NCBI GenBank assembly: GCA_963813355.1 | Contig: CAWEYS010000029.1 | Coordinates: 62,001-126,000, forward strand | DNA length: 64,000 nt | Direction of reading: 5' to 3' | DNA from: DATAGF01 sp963813355 | GTDB taxonomy: Bacteria; Actinomycetota; Thermoleophilia; Miltoncostaeales; Miltoncostaeaceae | Shown here: positions 29,331 through 38,224 of the stretch, one piece after another | Layout of the letters: the number at the start of each line of letters is the position of its first letter | Numbering within the stretch: position 1 is the first letter of the stretch | Notes under the pieces: model-generated | Databases searched by the model: none | What the model was told of the DNA's origin: nothing | The model's input: only the letters and a program-made list of their open reading frames with translations | Position numbers and translations under genes: made by a program

Positions 29331-29688
29331 GAGCGACGCCATTGCGGGCAAGGACCTTGTAGATCGTCGAGCGGGCCCGGCCGACGATGTGGGCCAGGCG
29401 CCCCGGGCCCAGGTTGGTCGTCTTGCGAGCGGCCAGGATCCGCGCCTCCTGGTCGGCGCTCAGGCGCCGCGGGCAGCGGTGGGGCCGGCTCGGGCGGTCG
29501 GCCAGACACGATCCGCCTGCCCGCTCGGGCTCGCTGGCCTCGGCCCAGCGGCGCCACCAGCCGTGGGCGGTGGCCGGGGCGACGCTCAGGGCCGCCGCGG
29601 CGGCCCTGATGGAGTGGCCCTGCTCGATGGGGCCGACCAGCCGGCGACGGCCGGCCAATCCGAGGGCCGCGTTAGCGTGCAGCTGCAT
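29310..29688 (-). mobile_element. IS481-family transposase, N-terminal fragment
   Basis: The fragment starts at ATG 29688 with a GGAG ribosome-binding site and MQLHANAALGLAGRRRLV. An HTH region follows (SIRAAAAALSVAPATAHGWW), then SRPHRCPRRLSADQEARILA and GPGRLAHIVGRARSTIYKVL. This is the double-HTH N-terminus of IS481 transposases. The DDE catalytic domain is missing, because the frame runs into the methyltransferase remnant after about 125 residues. The upstream end of the element may lie in 29689-29786. Not functional. Confidence 0.82.
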
Positions 29689-29786
29689 CCGGGTCTCCTT
29701 CGAGGAGGTGTCGGTCGTGGCGACCCACAGCCTCACCGAGGCCCGGATGCCTCCTCAGCCGTTCACAACGTGTGTGGGCGTGGCAG

Positions 29787-30843
29787 CTAGACCAGCGCCT
29801 CCTCGGTGAGCACCGTGCCCGCCGGCGAGGCGTCCTTCAGGGCGCGGCCGATGACGCGGTCGTAGTCGAACGGCGCCATGCCGGTGCCGGGCCGCTTGAA
29901 GCCCAGGTCGTCCAGCGTGAGCGGCTGGCCGGCGACCACGTCGCGCTCGAGCACGATCGAGCGGCGGGCGAGCTGGCGCGCCGGCTGCTCGGAGTCGCGC
30001 ACGCCGATCCACGGGTCGCCGCGCAGGACGGCGGCCCGGTTGCAGGCCTGGACCATCTCGGCCAGCTCGGGCGGCGTGACGCTGAGCTTGTGGTCGGGGA
30101 CGTCGGGCAGGTCGGGGTCGATGGTGTAGTGCTTCTCGATGCAGACGCCGCCCAGGGCGGCCGTCATCCACGCGCCGGCGGACCCGATGGTGTGGTCGGA
30201 CATGCCGATCAGGTACGGGTCCATCTCGCGCTTGTAGGTCTCGATGCGCGCGAAGTGGCCGTCCGGGTCGGGCGTCGGGTACGTCAGCGTGCAGGCGAGC
30301 AGCACGAGCTTGTCCGGCCCCAGGCCCATCCAGTCGACCGCGCGCTTGACCTCGTCGAGGGTGGAGGCGCCGGTCGCCAGGAAGACGGGCTTGTTCGGTC
30401 TCGGCGACGGCCTCGAGCAGCCGCTTGTGGGTGATGTCGGCGCTCGCGATCTTGTGCGCGGGCACGTCCATCTTCTCCAGGGCCTCGACGGCGTCGAGGT
30501 CGAACGGGGTCGCGAAGAAGACGATCCCCATCTCGCGGCAGGCCGCCGCGACCTCGGCGTAGTCGCCGTAGTCCATCCGGTCCGAGAGCTCGAAGGCCTC
30601 GTGCTGGGTCTTGGTGCCGATGGCGTCGGTCCAGTACTTGGGCGAGTCCTTCACCGTGAGGCTGCCCGCCTTGTAGAGCTGGTACTTGCAGCCCCAGGCG
30701 CCGGCGTCGGCGGCCTTCTGGGCCATCTCGATCGCCCGGTCCACGGAGTTGTTGTGGTTGGCGCCGGCCTCGGCGATGACCCGGCACGCACCGGCGACGA
30801 TCGGCTCGGCTCCGGCCACCCGGATCTCGGGTGAATCACTCAT
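29787..30843 (-). CDS. N-acetylneuraminate/pseudaminate synthase (NeuB family)
   Basis: The enzyme condenses phosphoenolpyruvate with an N-acetylated hexosamine-type sugar to make a nine-carbon nonulosonic acid. The N-terminal TIM barrel has CRVIAEAGANHNNSVDRAIEMA, FFATPFDLDAVEAL and HKIASADITHKRLLE. The frame shifts at about 30397 (an apparent extra base in GACCGAACAAG) and continues DKLVLLACTLTYPT, GMSDHTIGS and EKHYTID. The C-terminal antifreeze-like SAF domain (RRSIVLERDVVAGQPLTLDD) is complete. Removing one base gives 351 aa. Sialic, legionaminic or pseudaminic specificity cannot be assigned. Start ATG 30843 overlaps the upstream stop. Confidence 0.88.
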
Positions 30844-32482
30844 GAAAGACCTCGTATCAATCCGCGGATTTGGTGTGCGATGCGCTGCGCGCCGAGGGAG
30901 TCGATGGACTTCCGCAGGCGGATGCTGAGATCCGAGCGCAGCTTGTAGTCGGCGAGCATGCGCCGCACGACGGGCACGAGCTGCTCGCCGTCGACGAAGG
31001 AGCCCGAGGCCAAGGTAGACGACCCCGGTCTCCGGCCCGAGGTGGGCGTGCGTCGCCTCGAGGGCGTTGGCCGCGAGGGCGATGACGGGCGTGCCGGTCA
31101 TCGCGCACTCGTAGACCGTGCGGCCCGCGGACGTGATCGCCAGGTCGGCGGCCAGCATCTCGGCCGCCATGCTCGGCACCCTGCGGGCCGGGACGATCTC
31201 GGGCGGGAACTCCTGGTCCTCGGCGCCCGGGCCCATGATCACCCGGATCTCGACGCCCAGGTCGGCCTCGTGGAGGGCGGTGGCGAAGCGGCCCGAGAAG
31301 TGCGAGGGTCCGTGCCCCCGAAGAGCATGAGGATCCGCTCGGGCTCGCGCCGGATACCCGGGGCGGCACGTTGTGGAAGTCGCGGGCGGTCTGGTTCCAC
31401 TTGGAGCCGCTCGAGATGTGGCTCGCGTCGGCGAAGTTGCCCGGGTAGAGCGGGTTGACCACCCAGTCGGCGAATCGGGCGCCGGGGCCGAGGTCGTCGA
31501 CGTTGACGACCTTGTACCCGAGCGTCCTCGCGATCAGGACGTCCTCCTCCGTGGTGTCGAGCATGTCGTTCACCAGGAGGTTGCGGGACGAGCCGTTCTG
31601 GTTTTTCATCGTGTCCAGGTCGCTCCGCAGGTCGTCCCCCTGGGCCATCCACTCGTAGCCGCGCGCGTCGAGCATCTCGGTCACGAAGGGGTCGCACCTG
31701 TAGAGCAGGAAGGCGCAGTTGTGCTCGGTGAGCTCCTCGGCCAGCGCCAGGCAGCTCCAGAGGTGGCCGGAGCCGACCTCCCAGTTCGCGGAGATCCGGA
31801 ACACGATGCGCCCCTGCTCGCTGATGCGACGGGCCACGACGAGGTCGTCGTAGGCGTCGATGTCGAGTCCCTCGTCGTGGTCCAGCTCGAAGAGGCGGTG
31901 GCGCTCGCCGACCATCTCCCCGCCGCTGCGCAGGGCCTCGGTGGTGACCAGCAGGATGGCGCCGGTCTCGCGCAGCACCCCGTGCTTGCCGTACTGGCGG
32001 TTGACGCGCGCGGCGTACAGGGGCTTGGGGTTGTCGAGCCCCTCGGACTCGTCGTACCAGAAGAGCTTGGGCTCGCGGACGACGGAGGCGAGCGAGTCGA
32101 TCTCCTCGGTCTGGGCCCGCTCCACCGCGCGCCGGATCGCCTCCGGGCCGCGCAGGGGCGAGGTCGGGAGCAGGGCGACGACGATGCCGTCCCACTCCAG
32201 CTCGTCGATCACGTGGCGGGTGACCTGGGCGATCGTGATCTCGTCGGTCGCCAGCTCCTCCGGCCGGTCGAGCACCTCGTAGCCGTGCAGCGTGCACCAC
32301 TGGGCGATCTCTTTGCCCTCCGTGGAGACGACCAGGCGGTCGATCACGCCCGACTCGCGCGCGGCTTTCAGCGTGTGGGCGATCATCGGGTCGCCGTCGA
32401 TCAGGCGCATGTTCTTGCCGACGATCCCCTTGCTGCCGGCCCGAGCCGGCACGAGGCCGAGGACCGGCATGTTCCGCGTCAT
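30840..32482 (-). CDS. Fusion of CMP-nonulosonate cytidylyltransferase and PseG-like sugar hydrolase/GT-B domain
   Basis: About 547 aa after correcting three shifts (near 31365, 31310 and 31003). Residues 1-230 are a CMP-sialate synthetase-like cytidylyltransferase (LGLVPARAGSKGIVGKNMR, ALLPTSPLRGPEAI, LDIDAYDDLVVAR). From about 235 a GT-B, PseG-like part follows (FRISANWEVGSGHLWSCLAL, NVDDLGPGARFADWVVNP, LMLFGGTDP, ITSAGRTVYECAMTGTPVI). PseG releases UDP from the sugar used by NeuB/PseI, and the cytidylyltransferase activates the product. The fusion therefore brackets the NeuB step encoded next. It overlaps neuB by four bases. Confidence 0.85.
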
Positions 32483-32751
32483 CGAAGTGCTCTCCCCATG
32501 TCGTCAGTGACCTCTGCGGAGCGGCGCGGAAGCGGCCGCGATCCCCATCCCAGCGACTATCGGCCGCGACGGGCGCGAATCAACCTACAACCACCCCTCA
32601 TCCGGCAGAACTCACCGATTCGGGGTGTGTCACCTGCACCCGCGGGGGGCGCGGTATGGGGCTGCGAGGTCCGCGCCGGGCGGATCGCCGGCGATCACGA
32701 TAGCTCGCCGGAGCCGAGCTTCGGAGACGGCTCGACCGACGAGGAGAGACG
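32483..32751. promoter_or_regulatory. Divergent intergenic region between the cytidylyltransferase fusion and the aminopeptidase-like gene
   Basis: This 269-bp region separates two divergent transcription units of the glycan cluster, so promoters in both directions are expected. An AGGAGAG ribosome-binding site precedes the plus-strand ATG. I see no clear operator or riboswitch. Confidence 0.5.
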
Positions 32752-34137
32752 ATGAGCGATGCAGCAACGGGCGTTCGCCCGGAGGACGCGGCGGAGGCCG
32801 TTCCCGAGGACGTGGGGCAGGCCATGCACGACCTCCTCGTGGAGCTGTTCCCGATCAACCGGAGCCTCACCGGCGACGGCGTGCGCCGCACCCTCGCCCG
32901 GCTCGGCGAGCTCATGCCGATCACGATCCACGAGATCCCGACGGGTACCATGGTCGGCGACTGGGAGGTGCCGCGGGAGTGGGTCATGCGCGACGCCTAC
33001 ATCGAGGACCCCGACGGCCGCAGGATCGCCGAGTTCAGCCGCAACAACCTCCACGTGGTCGGCTACTCGACCCCGGTGGACGCGCGGATGTCGCTGGAGG
33101 AGCTCCAGCCGCACCTGTACTCGCAGGAGGACATGCCCGACGCGATCCCCTACGTGACCTCGTACTACGCGGAGCGCTGGGGCTTCTGCCTCCCCCACAA
33201 CGAGCGCGTCCGCCTGAAGCCGGGCACCTACCGGGCCGTTCATCGACAGCGAGCTCGTGCAGGGCTCGCTGACCTACGCGGACCTCGTCATCCCGGGCGA
33301 GTCGGAGGAGGAGGTGCTGCTGTCGACGTACGCGTGCCACCCCTCGATGGCGAACAACGAGCTCTCCGGCCCCATCGTGACCACCTACCTGGCCCGCTGG
33401 CTGATGTCGGAGCCGCGGCGCTACACGTACCGGGTCGTCGATCGTGCCCGAGACGATCGGCTCGGTCGCCTACCTCGACCGCCACCTCGAGCACCTGCGC
33501 CGGAACGTCGTCGCGGGCTTCGTCATCACCTGCGTCGGCGACGACCGCGTCTACTCCTACCTGCCGTCCCGCCGCGGCGGCACCCTCGCCGACCGCGCCG
33601 CGCTCAACGTGCTCGGCCACGCGCACCCGGACTTCATCCGCTACTCGTTCCTCAGCCGCGGCAGCGACGAGCGCCAGTACTGCAGCCCCGGGGCCGACCT
33701 GCCGGTCTGCAGCGTCATGCGGAGCAAGTACCGGGAGTACCCCGAGTACCACACCTCCGCCGACGACACCCGCCTGGTCACGCCGGCCGGGCTGCGGGGC
33801 GCGTTCGAGGCCCTCCGCGACATCCTCGACCGTCATCGAGGGCAACCGGCGCTACCGCACCACCACGGTCGGCGAGCCGCAGCTCGGCAAGCGCGGGCTC
33901 TACCCCCAGCTCAGCCTCAAGCACTCCGCCGACTCCGCCTGGGACATGGTGAACCTGCTCGCCTACGCCGACGGCGAGAGCGACCTGATCGAGATCAGCG
34001 ACACGATCGGGGTCGGCGCGCTCGACCTCCTCCCGGTCGTCGACCGCCTTCGAGGAGCGGGCCTCCTGGACGTTCGGGACGGGCTGATCCGCCCGGCCGG
34101 GGTGGTCGGCGCAACCGGCCACTGTACCTCGGTCTAG
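32752..34137 (+). CDS. Aminopeptidase-like protein (DUF4910/DUF2172 type) with C-terminal winged helix
   Basis: About 460 aa. The start ATG 32752 follows GAGGAGAG. The N-terminal part has LFPINRSLTGDGVRRTL and PHLYSQEDMPDAIPYVTSYY. The M28-like core has LLSTYACHPSMANNELSG, VIVPETIGSVAYL and EYPEYHTSADD, with His, Glu and Asp residues placed as in zinc aminopeptidases. The last ~90 residues look like a winged helix. Three apparent extra bases (33238, 33440, 33831) shift the frame and together restore it, so the reading frame is open end to end although its middle is out of frame. Such proteins occur in surface-glycan clusters, but the substrate is unknown. Confidence 0.78.
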   Translation: MSDAATGVRPEDAAEAVPEDVGQAMHDLLVELFPINRSLTGDGVRRTLARLGELMPITIHEIPTGTMVGDWEVPREWVMRDAYIEDPDGRRIAEFSRNNLHVVGYSTPVDARMSLEELQPHLYSQEDMPDAIPYVTSYYAERWGFCLPHNERVRLKPGTYRAVHRQRARAGLADLRGPRHPGRVGGGGAAVDVRVPPLDGEQRALRPHRDHLPGPLADVGAAALHVPGRRSCPRRSARSPTSTATSSTCAGTSSRASSSPASATTASTPTCRPAAAAPSPTAPRSTCSATRTRTSSATRSSAAAATSASTAAPGPTCRSAASCGASTGSTPSTTPPPTTPAWSRRPGCGARSRPSATSSTVIEGNRRYRTTTVGEPQLGKRGLYPQLSLKHSADSAWDMVNLLAYADGESDLIEISDTIGVGALDLLPVVDRLRGAGLLDVRDGLIRPAGVVGATGHCTSV

Positions 34138-34262
34138 CTGTGCGTGCGGCGCTCCGGCGTCAACATCTTGGGTCGTGCCGATCCTCGTGAAATGCGCCGG
34201 CAGGGAGGCCGGCGGGCGTCGCAGCGGGGGGCCGCTCCCGTGCCCGATGCCGCGCTGAGCCG

Positions 34263-35750
34263 ATGAGCGAGGCGTTCGCCTCGGGGGTGGTGAGCCGCAC
34301 CCGGGCCCACCTGTCGGAGCCGCTCTTCCGCAACGCCTACAGCCTGATGGTGAACTCCATCATGAGCTCGGGGCTCGGGCTGGTGTTCTGGATCGTCGCC
34401 GCCCGCATCTACCCCACCGAGACGGTCGGGCGCGACAGCGCCATGGTGGCGGCGATGGTGACGCTGTCGACCATCTGCCAGCTCAACCTGGGCAACGCCA
34501 TCCCGCGGTTCATGCCGCTGGTCGCCGACCCGGCCAGGGCACTGCGCAAGCTCTACGCGCTCAGCACCGGGCTCGCCCTCGTCGTGGCGACCGGCTTCGT
34601 GTTCGTCGTGCCCCACCTCGACGAGGAGCTCGGCGTCCTCGGCGATCCCGCCGTCGCGCTCAGCTTCATCATCGGAACGTCGCTCTGGGGCGTCTTCGCG
34701 CTCCAGGACGGGGCCCTCACGGGGCTGCGGCACGCGCCGTGGGTGCCGGTCGAGAACACGGTCTTCGGCATCCTCAAGCTGGTCAGCCTGCCGCTGTTCC
34801 TCACCATCGGCGTGGTCAACGGCGTCTTCCTGAGCTGGGTCGGGCCGATGCTGCTGCTCCTGATCCCGGTGAACGCGCTGATCTTCGGGCGCGTCATCCC
34901 GGCGCACCGGCGGGCGCACCCCGAGCGGTCGGCGAAGCTCGAGGACATCGACCGCAAGCAGCTGACGCGCTTCCTCGCCCAGGACTTCTTCGCGAGCGCC
35001 CTCTTCATGGGCGCGGTCGCGATCCTGCCCCTGATCGTGCTCTCGATCGCCGGCGGCACGGGCAACGCCTACTACTACATCGCACTCACCATCACCCTGG
35101 CGCTCGAGGCGCTGGTGGCCAACGCCGGCATGTCGCTGACGGTGGAGAGCGCCTTCGCCCAGGAGCGGCTGCGCGGGCTCGCCCGGGTCGTGCTCCAACG
35201 CGCGCTGATGCTGATGGTCCCGTGCGCCCTCATCCTCATCGTCGGGGCGCCGGTGATCCTCTCGCCGTTCGGCGAGGACTACGTGCAGGAGGGGACGCCG
35301 CTGCTGCGCCTCTTCGGGCTCACGGTCATCTTCCGCACCTTCATCATCATCTTCCAGTACGTCTCGCGCTCGCGCGGCCGGGGCCGGTCGCTGCTGGTGG
35401 CCGACGTATGCAACTTCATCCTCCTCATCGGGCTGACGCTCGTCCTGACGCCCGAGTACGGGCTGGTGGGCGCCGGCGTCGCGTGGCTGATCGCCAACGC
35501 CATCATCGCCACCGCCATCGCGCCCGGCCTGCTGCGGTTCGTCTTCGGCCACGAGGACGGCGAGGTGGCGTTCGGCCTCGGGACGCGCACCGCGCCCGAG
35601 GCCGTCGCCGGCGGCGCCGTGGCGATGCCGCTCGTGACCGAGGCGCCCGGCCGCCTCGGCCGTCGAGCAGGAGCCCGAGGCCGTCGAGGCCGAGGAGCCC
35701 GAGCCGCGAGCCGGAGCCGGAGCACGAGCGGCGCCGGCGGCCGCGGCTGA
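34263..35750 (+). CDS. Polysaccharide/oligosaccharide flippase (Wzx-like, MATE/MOP superfamily)
   Basis: Multi-TM exporter that flips lipid-linked glycan across the membrane. About 12-14 hydrophobic segments run from residue 20 to about 445, starting FRNAYSLMVNSIMSSGLGL and ending LVGAGVAWLIANAIIATAIA. Its place beside nonulosonate and glycosyltransferase genes fits export of their product. At about 35660 the frame shifts and the protein appears to continue through an acidic linker (VEQEPEAVEAEEPEPE) into the next membrane domain rather than end. The stop at 35750 is in the shifted frame and is probably not natural. Confidence 0.85.
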   Translation: MSEAFASGVVSRTRAHLSEPLFRNAYSLMVNSIMSSGLGLVFWIVAARIYPTETVGRDSAMVAAMVTLSTICQLNLGNAIPRFMPLVADPARALRKLYALSTGLALVVATGFVFVVPHLDEELGVLGDPAVALSFIIGTSLWGVFALQDGALTGLRHAPWVPVENTVFGILKLVSLPLFLTIGVVNGVFLSWVGPMLLLLIPVNALIFGRVIPAHRRAHPERSAKLEDIDRKQLTRFLAQDFFASALFMGAVAILPLIVLSIAGGTGNAYYYIALTITLALEALVANAGMSLTVESAFAQERLRGLARVVLQRALMLMVPCALILIVGAPVILSPFGEDYVQEGTPLLRLFGLTVIFRTFIIIFQYVSRSRGRGRSLLVADVCNFILLIGLTLVLTPEYGLVGAGVAWLIANAIIATAIAPGLLRFVFGHEDGEVAFGLGTRTAPEAVAGGAVAMPLVTEAPGRLGRRAGARGRRGRGARAASRSRSTSGAGGRG

Positions 35751-37992
35751 CGGCCGGGGGCCAGCTGGTCCTCCTGATCGCCCTGGCCGCCTCGCTCGCG
35801 AGCGTCGCCGTGATGGCCCTGGAGGTGCACAACGGGTGGTCGACGCTCGCGGCTGGTGCTCATGTTCAGCCTGGCGCCCGGCGCGGCGCTGCTGCCCCTG
35901 ATCGGCGCACGCGGGGACGGTCTCTCGATCGGCCTCGTCGTGGCCGCGAGCCTCGGGATCAGCACGGTCATCGCCCAGGTGATGCTCTGGGCCGGCTGGG
36001 AGCCGGTCTCGGCCGCCTACGGGGTCGCCGGCCTCTGCATCCCGGCGATCCTGGTGACGCTGCGCACCCGCGGCTTCCGGCCGCGCTCGCTCGGCGAGGC
36101 CTTCGGCGACACCTCCGGCCCCGACACGCGCCGCTCGCGCAGCATGCTCGCCCGGGCGCTGCGCCGTCCCTCGACCCAGTTCCTCATCCTGCTGGGCGCC
36201 GCGATCTTCTGGGCGGCCGGGCTGGACCAGACCGACCTGAGCCAGATGGACGGCTTCGGCCTGCTCTCGGCCCTCGGCAGCGGCTGGTACGTCGCCCTGA
36301 TGCTGCTGGTCGTGGGCTTCGCGCTCGCGATCTGGAGCACCCCCCGCATCCCCGGCCTCTACGGCGCCTACGTCGCCGGCCTGGTGCTGCTGCTGCACGG
36401 CACCACCGCGCTCCTCTACGACGTCCCCCGCTACACCTGGACCTTCAAGCACCTGGGCGTCACCGAGGCGATCATCCACAGCGGCACGGTCGACCGCTCC
36501 CTCGACGTCTACAACAACTGGCCGGGCTTCTTCGCCCTCGCCGCGTGGCTGAGCGAGTCGGCCGGCGTCGAGCCGATCACGTTCGCCGCCTGGGCGCAGG
36601 TCTTCTTCACGCTCGCGACCGCGGCCGTGCTGCTGTTCGCGCTGCGCGGCCTGGGCATCAGCGAGCGGGTCCGCTGGACGGCGGTCTGGCTGTACGTGGT
36701 CGCCGACTGGATCGGCCAGAACTACTTCGCGCCCCAGGCCTGGCGTTCGTGCTGTCGCTCGGCGTGATCGCCCTCGCGCTCCGGTGCGCGCCGGAGCGCG
36801 AGGGCCGCCGGCGCTTCGACCGCTGGCTCGACCGGCGCCGCGGCCCGGTGCTCGGCGGCCTCGCCGCCCTGCGCCGCAGCGCCCTGCTCACGTCGCGGCC
36901 GTCGCCGCTGTCGCCCCGGGCCGCCCTGGCGCTCGGCGCCGTCATCTACCTCGCTGTCGTCGTCACCCACCAGCTCTCGCCGCTGCTCGTCACCTCCCAG
37001 GTGGCGGCGATCGCCCTGGTCGGCGCCCGCCTCCCGATGTGGATACCGGTGGCGATGCTCGCGATCGAGGTGTGGTGGATCGGCATGGCCTGGAACTTCG
37101 TTGACGCGCACTTCAGCCTCTTCGACATCAACCCGGGGGCGTCGGCGGGCAACGCGAACGTCGACCTCGCCAGCGGCCTGCCCGGGGTGGAGATCGTCTT
37201 CTGGGCGCCGCGCATCCTGCTGTTCGGCGTGTTCGTGCTCGCGGCGTTCGGCGTCGTGCGCCTGATCCAGCAGACGCGGGCCGCCCGGTTCGAGAGCCGG
37301 CGCTACCTCGACCCGGTGCCGATCGCGCTCGCGGCGACCCCGATGATCGTCGTGTGGCTCCAGTCGTACGGCGGCGAGGGCATCCTGCGGGCATCCCTCT
37401 TCGCCCTCCCCTGGCTCGCGGTGCTGGGGGCCGAGATCTCCGCCCCGCGGGGCGGCCCCTCGCGGCGGCGCGCCACCGAGACCTGGCGCCTGATCGGCGT
37501 CACCAGCCTCGTCGGGTGCCTGATGCTGCTCGCCTACTTCGGCACGGAGAAGCGGAGCTACGTCCAGCCGCAGCGACGTCGCGGCCTCGGCCTGGTTCGA
37601 GGAGCAGGCGCCCGACGGGCTCGTTCCGCGCCTACCTGGCGCCCAGCTTCCCGCTGTCGATGACGGCCAACTACGCGACCAAGCGCATCTTCCCCGACCC
37701 CAAGCCGGCCCTCACGGCGCTGCCGGAGTTCCAGCACAAGCTGTTCGGCCCGGTTGACGTGCTGCGCATCCGCCAGCTGCTGCTCGAGCACGAGGCGCCC
37801 GAGCGGTACTTCGTCGTGAGCCCGAGCCAGGAGAACTACGCCGAGCTCTACGACCTCCTGCCGCCGGGATCGGTGGACCGGCTGATCGACTCCCTGCTCG
37901 TCTCGCCCGACTTCCAGCTCGCGTTCCGGGACGGCGACGCCTACGTCTTCAAGCTCGTGCCGCGCCGCGAAACGCCCCCGGAGCCGGCCTAG
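35751..37992 (+). CDS. Large multi-TM membrane protein (polymerase or glycosyltransferase-like), frameshifted
   Basis: A ~745-residue integral membrane protein in several frames. It starts in mid-frame with TAGGQLVLLIALAASLASVA and continues through at least ten TM segments. These include LGISTVIAQVMLWAGW, LLYDVPRYTWTFKHLGVTEA, NWPGFFALAAWLSESAG and VVADWIGQNYFAPQ. It ends with a soluble tail (FFVVSPSQENYAEL-like segment, DFQLAFRDGDAYVFKLVP). Shifts lie near 35848, 36743, 37572 and 37623. The repeated loop-and-TM pattern resembles Wzy-type or GT-C membrane enzymes. No start codon and ribosome-binding site separate it from the flippase. Confidence 0.65.
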
Positions 37993-38224
37993 TCGCGAAC
38001 GGACCCCGCCGGCGCCGGTTGACGGGAATCCCGGGTTCCACGGATTACGCATCAAACCAGCTTGATGTATTGCGTTGAGCGGGGGGCGGGCACCCTCGGC
38101 CCAGGGAAATGGGCGATGATCGCGGGGCAGCCCGCTGACGCGCATTCCTACTGGTGCAGCCTCCGGTCAGGTCAACCTATGAGGGAGCCCTCCGGCACGG
38201 GCGCCTGCCGGGGCGTGCGGTGGG
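37993..38224. other. Intergenic region between convergent genes
   Basis: This 232-bp stretch lies between the ends of the membrane-protein gene and the methyltransferase. It is locally AT-richer (about 38040-38080) and has a small dyad, CATCAA then TTGATG, at 38050-38067. I see no gene in it and no clear terminator with a T-run. Confidence 0.6.

Noticed and set aside
29689..29786. Complete IS481 terminal inverted repeat
   Set aside because: The region holds TGTG-rich sequence that may be the element's end, but without the partner end no repeat can be shown.
34134..36479. 781-aa minus-strand ORF rich in Arg, Glu, Asp and His
   Set aside because: Antisense to the flippase and membrane protein. 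Its composition is that of a reverse frame, with no domain.
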